Origin: Treponema sp.
GTDB lineage: Bacteria > Spirochaetota > Spirochaetia > Treponematales > Treponemataceae
Assembly: GCA_024690865.1 (NCBI GenBank)
Contig: JAILON010000071.1
Span: 1 to 45,979, forward strand
Length of the DNA stretch: 45,979 bases
Reading direction: 5' to 3'
This document shows, piece after piece, positions 21,746 to 30,100 of the stretch. Within the stretch, counting starts at the first letter, position 1. Every line of letters begins with the position of its first letter. A model generated the notes under the pieces. It ran no database searches. It saw nothing but the letters and a program-made list of their open reading frames with translations, and had not been told where the DNA came from. The position numbers were made by a program, and so were the translations under genes.

Positions 21746-22288
21746 ATGGTGAGGCTCGACAAGGCTTTCTGGCCGTCCACCGTCTCCGTCCACGGGGAGG
21801 ACTTCCCCGTCCACACGGAGCACTGGTTCTGGCTGACGTTCTCCCGCCGCCTGCGGGAGAATGCCCCGCTCAAGGAATTCGACTTCCTCTATGACGGAGA
21901 CTCGCCCGGGGACCGCGAGGCGGGATTCCTCGCCCTGATGGGCTTCTACGCCCCGCCCCAGTCCCTTCCCCGCGACATCGGCGGAGGGGACGGCGGGCCG
22001 GTCGTGGACTTCACGCAGGACGAGGACCTGATTTATTCGGCCTTCCTGCAATGCTACGGAATCGACCTGAAGGCAGAGGCCTGCCACTGGCACAAGTTCC
22101 TTGCTTTGTTCCGTGGACTGCGCGAGACCAAGCTGAACGACGTGATGGGCTACCGCTCCTGGGAAGAGGGCGACAAGGGCGGCTACGAGAAATTCATGCG
22201 CGACATGAAGAACGCCTGGCGGCTGGAAGAGCCGGAGACGGCAGAGGACAAGGCCGCAAAGGAAAAGTTCGAGGAGACCTTCGGCTAG
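21746..22288 (+). CDS. Tail assembly chaperone, Gp15 family
   Basis: ATG 21746 is chosen with GGAGCGCGGGG upstream. In the 180-residue product, residues about 95-145 (L-I-Y-S-A-F-L-Q-C-Y-G-I-D then C-H-W-H-K-F-L-A-L-F-R-G-L) match the Gp15 family of tail chaperones. It would escort the tape measure protein. No slippery site with a second downstream plus-strand frame was found, so a G/GT-type frameshift is not supported. The stop overlaps the end of a reverse-strand micro-gene. Confidence 0.75.
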   Translation: MVRLDKAFWPSTVSVHGEDFPVHTEHWFWLTFSRRLRENAPLKEFDFLYDGDSPGDREAGFLALMGFYAPPQSLPRDIGGGDGGPVVDFTQDEDLIYSAFLQCYGIDLKAEACHWHKFLALFRGLRETKLNDVMGYRSWEEGDKGGYEKFMRDMKNAWRLEEPETAEDKAAKEKFEETFG

Positions 22289-22419
22289 TCAGAAACGGGG
22301 GCTTCGGCCTCCGTCTCCTCATTTTCAAGGGATGCCTTGCCAAGCTTCCAGACTACGAAAACAGCGAGGAAGAACAGAACCGGAGAACTGCACGAAAAAA
22401 GAAGTCCCAGGCCTATCAT
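22285..22419 (-). CDS. Antisense membrane micro-protein A (44 aa)
   Basis: It starts at 22419 with AGGAGGTGCTTT upstream and is coupled to micro-protein B (ATGA). A hydrophobic first half (G-L-L-F-S-C-S-S-P-V-L-F-F-L-A-V-F-V-V-W) is followed by a K/E-rich tail. It is the last of five reverse-strand micro-genes and ends exactly at the stop of the tail chaperone gene. Confidence 0.6.
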   Translation of the reverse strand: MIGLGLLFSCSSPVLFFLAVFVVWKLGKASLENEETEAEAPVSD

Positions 22420-22556
22420 AAAGCACCTCCTAAACTTTCTTCGTTGGACGGCTTTTCCCCTTCAACCGGGATGTTCTTGAATACCCAGCGAAAGAATACT
22501 GCTAGGACGACAAGGAAAAGAAAAGCTGAGAATCCCGATGTAAACAAAACAATCAT
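22416..22556 (-). CDS. Antisense membrane micro-protein B (46 aa)
   Basis: GGGAGGTTCTTT precedes its ATG. One membrane helix (F-S-A-F-L-F-L-V-V-L-A-V-F-F) is followed by R-W, K and an acidic tail, like micro-protein A. A and B form a two-gene unit with a degenerate copy of the shared promoter region at about 22593. Confidence 0.6.
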   Translation of the reverse strand: MIVLFTSGFSAFLFLVVLAVFFRWVFKNIPVEGEKPSNEESLGGAL

Positions 22557-22614
22557 AAAGAACCTCCCGTTTCCCTCAAAGTGACTGTGTATATGACAGC
22601 ACGTTCCTACGAGG

Positions 22615-22704
22615 CTAATCTTCTTTGTTCGGCTTTTCCTTCCTAAGAACCCAGAGGATAAAAGCTACCGCAAGAAAAACGCTGAGGGGCGAAAGGCATA
22701 TCAT
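22615..22704 (-). CDS. Antisense membrane micro-protein C (29 aa)
   Basis: ATG 22704 has AGGAGGTGCTTACT upstream. The peptide starts with C-L-S-P-L-S-V-F-L-A-V-A-F-I-L-W and ends R-K-E-K-P-N-K-E-D: a single helix with a charged cytoplasmic-like tail. TATCAT (22745-22740) is a good -10, but the -35 is poor. Confidence 0.6.
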   Translation of the reverse strand: MICLSPLSVFLAVAFILWVLRKEKPNKED

Positions 22705-22772
22705 AGTAAGCACCTCCTGTCTTATGGGCTTCTGTGTATATGATAGCACGTTTCTGAGGGGAAACGGGTATG

Positions 22773-22892
22773 TCATTTGGGATTGCCTTCTTCGTCTATG
22801 AACAAATCCTTGTGCTTAATGCACCAAACGAGGCCCACAACGGCTGTAATCGTGAAACAAATCGGTGAAACACACAGGCAAAGTGCAGCCAT
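22773..22892 (-). CDS. Antisense membrane micro-protein D (39 aa)
   Basis: AAAGGAGGTTGCC precedes the ATG. The helix begins C-L-C-V-S-P-I-C-F-T-I and carries four cysteines; the tail is H-K-D-L-F-I-D-E-E-G-N. It shares the S-P at the helix start with C and E. It has a near-consensus promoter (22956-22929). Confidence 0.65.
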   Translation of the reverse strand: MAALCLCVSPICFTITAVVGLVWCIKHKDLFIDEEGNPK

Positions 22893-22928
22893 GGCAACCT
22901 CCTTTAAAAGCTGAAACTGACTATATAT

Positions 22929-22956
22929 ATGATAGCACGTATTTGAGGTTTGTCAA
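22929..22956 (-). promoter_or_regulatory. Promoter of antisense micro-protein D
   Basis: Reverse-strand TTGACA (22956-22951), a 16-base spacer and TATCAT (22934-22929). The -35 box overlaps the start codon of the duplicated tape-measure remnant. Confidence 0.65.
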
Positions 22957-23048
22957 TGGCAAAGAAAGCGGAAGTCGTAACTAAATTCGGTGCAGATACA
23001 AAAGAAGCCGCTAAAAAGCGGCTTCTTTTTTCTCTTTTCGAAAGGTGA
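22956..23048 (+). pseudogene. Duplicated tape-measure 5' end (remnant)
   Basis: The 30-codon frame begins M-A-K-K-A-E-V-V-T-K-F-G-A-D-T-K-E-A, clearly similar to the tape-measure start M-A-S-K-A-K-G-E-V-A-L-K-A-T-A-D-T-K-N-A. The sequence upstream (TTTGAGGTTTGTCAATGGCA) matches that before the true gene. The copy then runs into a terminator hairpin and stops. It marks a duplication that carried a micro-protein unit with it. Confidence 0.6.
23001..23033 (+). terminator. Intrinsic terminator inside the tail operon
   Basis: GAAGCCGC-TAAAAA-GCGGCTTC (23004-23025) is a perfect 8-bp stem followed by TTTTTT. It faces the plus-strand late operon between tail chaperone and tape measure, and on the reverse strand is followed by UUUU, so it may act in both directions. 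Confidence 0.8.
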
Positions 23049-23078
23049 CTATATGTGTGGTGGTGCAGGCAGGGAGAG

Positions 23079-23192
23079 TCAGTCGTCGTCATCGGAATTC
23101 TTTTCGGGAGTATTAAAGATACCGAGTTTTCCCATGATAATCAACGTGACAATGGCAAGGATAATGCAGAACGGTGATACAACTACAAACAT
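23079..23192 (-). CDS. Antisense membrane micro-protein E (37 aa)
   Basis: AAGGAGGGGTTGTC precedes the ATG. A hydrophobic helix (V-V-V-S-P-F-C-I-I-L-A-I-V-T-L-I-I-M) is followed by G-K-L-G-I-F-N-T-P and a terminal D-D-D-D. It has the best promoter of the cluster (23257-23230). The reverse transcript would end at the bidirectional hairpin at 23004-23025. Confidence 0.65.
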   Translation of the reverse strand: MFVVVSPFCIILAIVTLIIMGKLGIFNTPEKNSDDDD

Positions 23193-23229
23193 GACAACCC
23201 CTCCTTAATTGTTCAATGTGACTATATGT

Positions 23230-23257
23230 ATAATAACACATATTTGGGGATTGTCAA
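23230..23257 (-). promoter_or_regulatory. Promoter of antisense micro-protein E
   Basis: Reverse-strand TTGACA (23257-23252), a 16-base spacer and TATTAT (23235-23230). The -35 overlaps the A of the tape-measure start codon, so RNA polymerase here would compete with plus-strand transcription or translation initiation signals. Confidence 0.7.
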
Positions 23258-25983
23258 TGGCAAGCAAAGCGAAGGGCGAAGTTGCCCTAAAGGCGACTGC
23301 TGACACAAAAAATGCTGAACAGGGATTTAGCAAGTTAGCTTCGAAAGTTAATTCGTTTTCAAAGACACTTCAAGGACTTGGCAAGTCTGGTGGCCCAATG
23401 CAGGGACTTGCAAATCTTGGCAGTGCTGTATCTGGTCTCGGCATGGCTTTTTCCGGTGTAACAAAGGCCATTGGCTTTACCGTTGAAAAACTGAAGGAGT
23501 GTGAAGGGGCTTGGAATGTCCAGCATGATGCGGAGGTAGCCCTTGAGGTCGCCGCAAAGAACAATCCGTTCCTGAACGGACAGTCCGTCAAGGGGCTCAA
23601 AGAATTTGCCGGGCAGCTCCAGGCGGTCTCCAATTTCGGTGATGAGGAACTGCTCCCCATGATGAGCCAGCTGGCGGCTTCGGGCCGTACCCAGTCCGAG
23701 ATAATGGACATTATGTCCGCCGCCGTTGATGTTGCGGCATCCGGTACGATGAGCCTTGAGTCGGCCGTAAAGGGACTTAATCAGACGTATTCAGGAAGCG
23801 TCGGTGAGATGGGCAAGACGCTCCCCGCCCTGAAATGTCTGACCGATGAACAGCTGAAAAACGGCGAGGCCGTCAAGATGGTTGCCCAGGCCTACAAGGG
23901 GCAGGCGGAGGCAGCCGCTGATGCGGCAAAGCAGCGGGCAAACGCCTTTGGCGACATAAAGGAGGTCATTGGGGCTTGGGTAACAGATGTGTTTGAACCC
24001 TTGCGGAAGGCCGAGGCAAAGGTCTTTGGCGATATGGCCACCCACCTGCGGGAAAATTACGACCATGCAAAGAACCTCAAGGAAGCCTTGAAGGAGGCCA
24101 AGGACGTCCTGAAAAACGGGGCGGGGGATGCCTCCGCAGACAACTTTGAGTCTCTCAAGGCAAAGCGGCAGGCCATCAAGGAGGGCATAAAGGAGGCAAA
24201 AAGCAAGCTCAGTGAGAAGCAGATAGCGCAGGTCTACAGCGGCGAGGGCTTCTGGAACAAGACCCAGACGGAGCTGGGGAACCTGGAAACCGCGCTCAGG
24301 GAGATTGAGCCGCTGTACAGGGTTGCCCTTGAGAACCACACCAAGGCAGAGCTGGCCGCCCGTGCGTCTGCCGATGCCGCCAAACTTGCGGCTGATAAGG
24401 AGAAAGCGCGGGCGGAAGCGGCTGCCGCCGCTGCCGATGCCGCAGCGAAAGACAGCGAGACCCGCGCCCGCCTGCGCAAGTCCTACGAGGACAGCGTGGC
24501 CGCCGTCCTGAAGGAAATAGAGGCCCGCCGTCAGCTGGGGGAGGCCGTTTCGCAGGAAGAGGAAGACCGCGCCGAATACGAGGCCCGCTACAAGGGCTAC
24601 CTGAACCTGATAAAGAGCGCGAACGGCCTCATTTCCGGCAACTACGAGACCGAGGTCGCCTACCGCGAGAAGATAGCGGAGCTCGCCAAAAAGGTCGCCG
24701 AGTACGACAAGGCCTCCGGCAACGACGGCAAGGATGCCGCCGAAAAGTGGAAGGACTACCAGAAGGCGCTGGAAGACGTCAACAAGGAGTTCGGCAAGGA
24801 AAGCCCCGCGAAGAAGGAGAGCGAGCGCATCCTTGAGCTCAAGAGCAACCTCGCCGCCATGTACGTGGAGCTGGAGTCAATTTTTGACGGCGACACGGAC
24901 AAGATCAAGGAGGCGGCCGACGCCTATGACGTGGCCGCCAAACAGCTGAACGAAGCACACAGGCGTGCCGTCGAGGCCGAGGAAGAGGCTACCAGGAAGG
25001 CCGTTCAGGACGCGAAGGACAAGGTCCATGCCGCCGGAGCCTTCACGGAAAAAGAAGAAAAGTCCAGCACTCCCCTGCAGGATGCCGTCGCCCAGAGGCA
25101 GGAGGCCATGCGGGCGGAGATGAAGGCCCTGATCAAGTCCGTGGAATGGGAGCAGATGACCGCCGACCAGAAGAGGGAAATCTGGGACAGCTACTACGTC
25201 GACCTTGCCCGGATGAGCGACGACATGTATGAGGCGTGGAACATGGACGCGATAAACAACATGGAGTCGGTCTCCGAGACCCTTGTCGCCGCCACGTCCA
25301 AAATTTCCTCCGCATTGCAGAGCGCGGGCGACAGCGCTATACAGAGGGCGGAAGACCAGAAGAACCGTGAGATTGCCATCTGGGAGGAGAAATACCGGGC
25401 GGGGGAAATTTCCGAGCAGGAGTACCAGGACAAGAAGACTGAGCTGGAGAAGGATGCCGCCAAGAAGGAATACCAGATAAAGAACTGGCAGTGGGCCGCA
25501 CAGGTCGCCGAGGCGACGGCGAACATTGCCGTGGGCGTCACAAAGGCAATCGCGGAGAATGGCTGGCCCGCCGGTGCGGTCATGGCGGCGATGGCTGCCG
25601 CCGCCGGTGCCATCCAGCTTGCCACCGTCGTGTCCAATAAGCCCCAGCCTCCCGCCTTTGAGAAGGGCGGTATCGTCCCCGGTACGAGCTGGTCCGGCGA
25701 CAAGGTGCAGATACGCGCCAACTCCGGCGAAGGCGTGTTCACTCGCGGGCAGATGAAGGCCCTTGGACTCATGGCCCGTGGCGAGGGCCGCAAGGAGGGC
25801 GGTACGCAGGTGAACGTGGAGAACAACGCCTCCAACCTGGTCGGGGTATCCCCGCAGGTGGACGGAAACAGGATAAAGCTTCTCATCGATGCGCGGGTGA
25901 ACGAGTCCATGCGCAAGGGACGGTACAGCCAGTCGCTGGCTCAGGCGAGCGACAGCATGACCGGGAAATACTATGGGATATAA
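23257..25983 (+). CDS. Tape measure protein
   Basis: The 908-residue protein sets tail length and helps DNA entry. It has long A/K/E-rich coiled-coil stretches (about residues 270-480 and 500-690) and hydrophobic segments near the ends (about 60-85 and 765-800). The typical C-terminal block G-G-I-V-P-G-T-S-W-S-G-D-K-V near 808 leads to a short globular end. ATG 23257 with TTTGGGGATTGTCA upstream was chosen because the remnant copy at 22956 conserves exactly this start. The first 700 bases are less GC-rich than the rest. Confidence 0.92.
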   Translation: MASKAKGEVALKATADTKNAEQGFSKLASKVNSFSKTLQGLGKSGGPMQGLANLGSAVSGLGMAFSGVTKAIGFTVEKLKECEGAWNVQHDAEVALEVAAKNNPFLNGQSVKGLKEFAGQLQAVSNFGDEELLPMMSQLAASGRTQSEIMDIMSAAVDVAASGTMSLESAVKGLNQTYSGSVGEMGKTLPALKCLTDEQLKNGEAVKMVAQAYKGQAEAAADAAKQRANAFGDIKEVIGAWVTDVFEPLRKAEAKVFGDMATHLRENYDHAKNLKEALKEAKDVLKNGAGDASADNFESLKAKRQAIKEGIKEAKSKLSEKQIAQVYSGEGFWNKTQTELGNLETALREIEPLYRVALENHTKAELAARASADAAKLAADKEKARAEAAAAAADAAAKDSETRARLRKSYEDSVAAVLKEIEARRQLGEAVSQEEEDRAEYEARYKGYLNLIKSANGLISGNYETEVAYREKIAELAKKVAEYDKASGNDGKDAAEKWKDYQKALEDVNKEFGKESPAKKESERILELKSNLAAMYVELESIFDGDTDKIKEAADAYDVAAKQLNEAHRRAVEAEEEATRKAVQDAKDKVHAAGAFTEKEEKSSTPLQDAVAQRQEAMRAEMKALIKSVEWEQMTADQKREIWDSYYVDLARMSDDMYEAWNMDAINNMESVSETLVAATSKISSALQSAGDSAIQRAEDQKNREIAIWEEKYRAGEISEQEYQDKKTELEKDAAKKEYQIKNWQWAAQVAEATANIAVGVTKAIAENGWPAGAVMAAMAAAAGAIQLATVVSNKPQPPAFEKGGIVPGTSWSGDKVQIRANSGEGVFTRGQMKALGLMARGEGRKEGGTQVNVENNASNLVGVSPQVDGNRIKLLIDARVNESMRKGRYSQSLAQASDSMTGKYYGI

Positions 25984-25992
25984 GGGGGCGTT

Positions 25993-26367
25993 ATGGTACC
26001 TGCGGACTGGCCGGAAGGCGTGAACAAGAAGGCGTACGGGCAGGATTCCTCCTATGACGAGAACCGGGTGGAGGTGAAGTACAAGAGCGGGCGCAGGATT
26101 TACTACCGCAGGAACTCGACGGAGCGGCAGACCCATGCCGTCAACATGAGCATGGATGACAGGAAGCCGGTCTCCGGAACAAAGACGGAGTTCCGCGTCT
26201 TTTTGTCCTGGTTCGAGAAGACCCTGCACGGCGGGACCGTCCCCTTCTACTTCCCGGACGTGACCGTCCGCGACGGAAAGACCGAACGCCTGTACTACAT
26301 GAAGGAAACGCCGACATGGAACGGGCAGGGGAAGAAAGAAGTCTCTTTCACGCTGGAGGAGGCATAA
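25993..26367 (+). CDS. Minor tail protein, lambda gpM-like
   Basis: The 124-residue beta-rich protein opens P-A-D-W-P-E-G-V-N and has W-F-E-K-T-L-H-G-G near residue 75 and F-Y-F-P-D. Such short proteins lie between tape measure and gpL-like genes and belong to the tail-tip complex. It is translated directly before the next gene (ends 26367, next starts 26368). Confidence 0.65.
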   Translation: MVPADWPEGVNKKAYGQDSSYDENRVEVKYKSGRRIYYRRNSTERQTHAVNMSMDDRKPVSGTKTEFRVFLSWFEKTLHGGTVPFYFPDVTVRDGKTERLYYMKETPTWNGQGKKEVSFTLEEA

Positions 26368-26820
26368 ATGGACCCCTTGTATGAAAAGCTCCTTTATGGC
26401 GGCGGCTACAGCCTCCCCTACCTCGTGCACCTGTATGACGGCGCGAGGGACGGGAGCACGGCGACCACGCACATCCGGCTCATAAACGACAACCGGGACC
26501 TTTTGTGGGACGGAGAGACCTGGCTTGCGTCCGCCTTTGACTTCACGCCGTCCGACGACGGGGAATCCAGCCTCAGGATAACCGTGGCGGGCAACGGGCT
26601 GAAATCCCTGCTCGATTCCGAGTACGTGTTCAATGCCGAATTCACGGGCATCCTCCTTGAGGACGGGACGGTGACGCCCATCCGGGGCTACCGCAGGAGT
26701 TACGGGACGGCCATCTGGAACGGCAAGGAGGCGGAAATTACCTTCGACGCGGACGACCGCATGGAGATGACATTCCCCGCCCTCATATTCAACGTAAGCA
26801 ACAACAGGGGGAACTCATGA
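26368..26820 (+). CDS. Minor tail protein, lambda gpL/DUF1833-like
   Basis: The 150-residue product has the DUF1833 pattern: Y-L-V-H-L-Y-D-G near residue 19, W-D-G-E-T-W-L-A-S-A-F-D-F near 47-58 and repeated strands. It is part of the tail tip. It overlaps the next gene by 4 bases (ATGA). Confidence 0.68.
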   Translation: MDPLYEKLLYGGGYSLPYLVHLYDGARDGSTATTHIRLINDNRDLLWDGETWLASAFDFTPSDDGESSLRITVAGNGLKSLLDSEYVFNAEFTGILLEDGTVTPIRGYRRSYGTAIWNGKEAEITFDADDRMEMTFPALIFNVSNNRGNS

Positions 26821-27182
26821 CATTTACGGATCTCATCGGAACGCCGTACAAGGCGCACGGGCGCAGCATGGAGGAAGGCTTCGACTGCTATGGCCTCGTC
26901 CTGGAATGCAGCAGGAGGTCGGGGACGCCGCTGGCCGACCTGGACTACCGCAGCCCGTCGTTCTCCCTGGCGGAGGCGGACGGCATGAAGGTCGGGCTGA
27001 ACGTCCTCGGGGTCCCCGGCCCCAAGCCCGGACGGATTGTCGAGATGGACTACAACGGCAAGGTGCATATAGGCTGGATGGTTGACTACAACAACGTGCT
27101 CCATGCGACCGAGCGGGGCGTGCGGCTTTCGGCCCTCGCAGCCCTGAAGGTCCGTGGCTATTATGAGGTGGTTCCAGAATGA
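26817..27182 (+). CDS. NlpC/P60 tail peptidase, lambda gpK-like
   Basis: The 121-residue protein carries the papain-like NlpC/P60 core: G-F-D-C24-Y-G-L-V at the active-site helix and H84-I-G-W as the catalytic His strand, with N-V-L-H-A-T after it. In phage tail tips such domains cleave peptidoglycan during DNA injection. It is small compared with gpK, which has an extra JAB domain. ATGA overlaps join it to both neighbours. Confidence 0.78.
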   Translation: MTFTDLIGTPYKAHGRSMEEGFDCYGLVLECSRRSGTPLADLDYRSPSFSLAEADGMKVGLNVLGVPGPKPGRIVEMDYNGKVHIGWMVDYNNVLHATERGVRLSALAALKVRGYYEVVPE

Positions 27183-30100
27183 GGCTCACCGTATTCACGG
27201 GCATAGGCGACACGCACGAAACGAGGCTCGTCCCCGACGGCCTGTCCTACCGTGCCGCCTGCCCCGACATCGACTTCGAGCACGCCGTCGTAGTCTCCGG
27301 AGGCCGCCTTGCACGGTCCGACGATGCCGTGGCGGAAGGCTCCTTTGTCCGCGTCCTGCCGGAGGCCCCCGCCGTCGTTGCCGCCGGAGTGATGATTGCC
27401 GCCGCCGTCGTCGCCGGAGTGGGCGTCGGCGTCGCGATGTACAAGCTGAAAAAGGCGCAGGCCGCCCAGACCCCCGCCGCCCAGGCGGACAAGCAGAAGG
27501 AGGTCCTGAACAGCGACAGCGCGAACCTCCCGTTCCAGCGGGGGGCGACGAACGCCATTGCCACCGGCAAGACCCAGCCCTACGTGATGGGGAGGCACGG
27601 CTTTACGCCCTACCTCCTTACCGGCAAGTGGTATGAGCTTTCGGGGCCGGGCGGACGCGACCAGTATGTGACCCAGGCCCTGGAATGCGGCTTCGGCAAG
27701 CTTGTGTTCGAGGAGCTGAGGGCGGACGAGGTCATGCTCAGGAAGTTCACGGAGGGGGTGCCGCAGGACGGCCACTGGAACTTCCTTGACACGCCCTTTT
27801 CACAGGGAGGATCCTGCGAGGCTGCCCAGGACGGACAGCCTTTCTCCGTACTTACCCAGGTCAACACGCGCATTGCGAGCGCGACCAGCAGCCAGAGCAT
27901 ACCCTACCGCTCGGAGATTGACTCCGGCTCGTCCACGGAGCTCATTGTCACGCTCGACCCGTATGCGCGGGACGTGACCCTTGCAATCAGCTTCCCGATG
28001 GGCCTGTACGCGACCAACAAGGAGGACGGCAGCCACCATTCCACGACAGCCCGCATAGGGGCCTACTTCTCCGTGGACGGCGGAAGCAGCTGGACGACGA
28101 TGCCGTTCACCGTGACCGTCCCCTCCGGCAACAGCACGACCTACGTGGACAGGCAGACGGTGAAGGCCGTCAAGGGCATAATGGGGCAGGCGCTCTTGGG
28201 TAAAGCCGGAAGCCAGTTCCCCGACTACGGGCTGTTCCCCGTGGTCTGGTCCCAGCACGTCATAAAGGGCTACGAGCTGGAAAGCGAGACGCCAATCCCA
28301 ACCTCGGAGTTCCCGACAGGAGATGCCGTCCTGCTCACCTTCCAAAAGACCTGCACTGTCGAGCCTCCGGACTCCAGCTTCGGCAACGAGTTCAGCCTGT
28401 GTTGTACAGATGAGGTGCGCTACGAGGCTTCCCGCCAGTTCAGCTGGGCGGAGATAAGCGCGAACAAGGCGGCGGGCAACCGCTGCATCTACGTGAAGCT
28501 GGTCAACGAGTCCACCAAGGACAGCTACATAACCAACTCGGCCTGCCTGCTCTATTACGAAAGCCACTGCTACGACCCGGAGAAGTCCGAGGCCGCCGGG
28601 GCTGTCGTGGACTGCCCCATACTGGAGCCCAAGGAGATGGCCCTGTCCGCCATGCTGGCCGTCCGCATAAAGGCGAGCGCGGCCAACGAGGACAAGCTGC
28701 GCAAGATAAACGTCGTGGTCCGCTCCGTTGCCCGCACCTGGACGGGCGAGGCCTGGACCGTGGAAAAGACGACCACGTCCAATCCCGCCGCCATCCTGCT
28801 TGAAATACTGACGTCCGACATTCACCCCATGTCCCGCTTTGCCGACACGGAGCTGGACCTCAATTCCTTCGGCGGCCTGTACGAGTTCTGCGAGGCCCAG
28901 CGAATAAGCTTCAACGCCGTCCAGACCGCCAAGGCCACCAAGAAGTCGCTGGTCGAGACCGTGTGCGGGGTGTGCCATGCCTCCCTCTACTGGAACATGG
29001 CGGGCATCCTGTCCGTCGCCTGGGACTGCCAGCAGGGAGGTCCGCTCGCCGTCCTGGACGCCGACTCCGTGATTGACGTGAAGGTCAAGAAGGAATACGA
29101 ACGCCGTGTTGATGCTATGCGGCTGACCTACACGGAGGCGGACACCTGGGAGCAGAAGACCGCGCTGGTGAAGCGGAATTCTTCCCTTGTGCTTGACGCC
29201 GATTCCGTAATCCAGGAGCTGACCGTGACGGGCCCGGAGTACCTGCCCGAGGTCCAGAAATACGCCCGCTACATCATGGCCTGCCAGAACCTCCGCCCCA
29301 AGGTCGTGACGGTGACGCTGGGACGGGAGGGCATGTTCTTCACGCCCTGGACGCGCATACGGCTGACGGACGATGCGCTGGGCGACGAGCCGCAGGACCT
29401 CATCATAACCGCAGTCCGTGGCAACGGGGACGGCTGGGAGCTGGACTGCGCCGACTACAACGACAACGTGTACGACTCCGGCGAGATTGCCGACTACGAG
29501 AGCAACGTCCGAGAATGGGCCGACCCTGCCGACGGGCTCCCAAGTCCGTTTGTCCGGCAGGGCGAGCTTGAGGAGCAGCTTGCCAAGCTGAACTCAAGCG
29601 GAAGCGTGATAGCCGCAGACCCCGACGTTCCTCTCATAACCGTAAAGGCCAGCATGGAGGGACTTTCCCTTGCGATGGTGGCCGGGGGCGACGGGCTCAA
29701 GAACGTCCCGAAGTCCGTGACATGGCTCATAACCCGCCCGGACGGGACGGAGGCGGTCGTTGAGGATGATGCGTCCGCTGGCTATGCCTTTGACCGTATC
29801 CTTGACGGGTACCCCGAGGCGGGCGACCTTGCCCGCTACCGTGTCAAGGGAATATTGACGAACGTCTATGGCAGGACGGCACAGAGTGCGACAGCTTCCG
29901 TTGACTCGTCCGGTTATGGCACGTGGATTCCCCTTGTCGCCGAGCTGACCGCCCAGAGGATTACGGGGCGGACCGCGACGCTCAGCTTCGGCCAGCAGCA
30001 GGGCCGTATGCTCTATGGTCAGACAAGGTACAAGATTGAGATACGCAAGAAGGGGGAGACCCCGTGGTACAAGCCTGACCTGACGCGCGACCCGTATGCG

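Noticed and set aside
21746-22420. Programmed frameshift of a G/GT-type tail chaperone
   Set aside because: No slippery site near the end of the Gp15 gene and no plus-strand continuation; the space after it is filled by reverse-strand genes.
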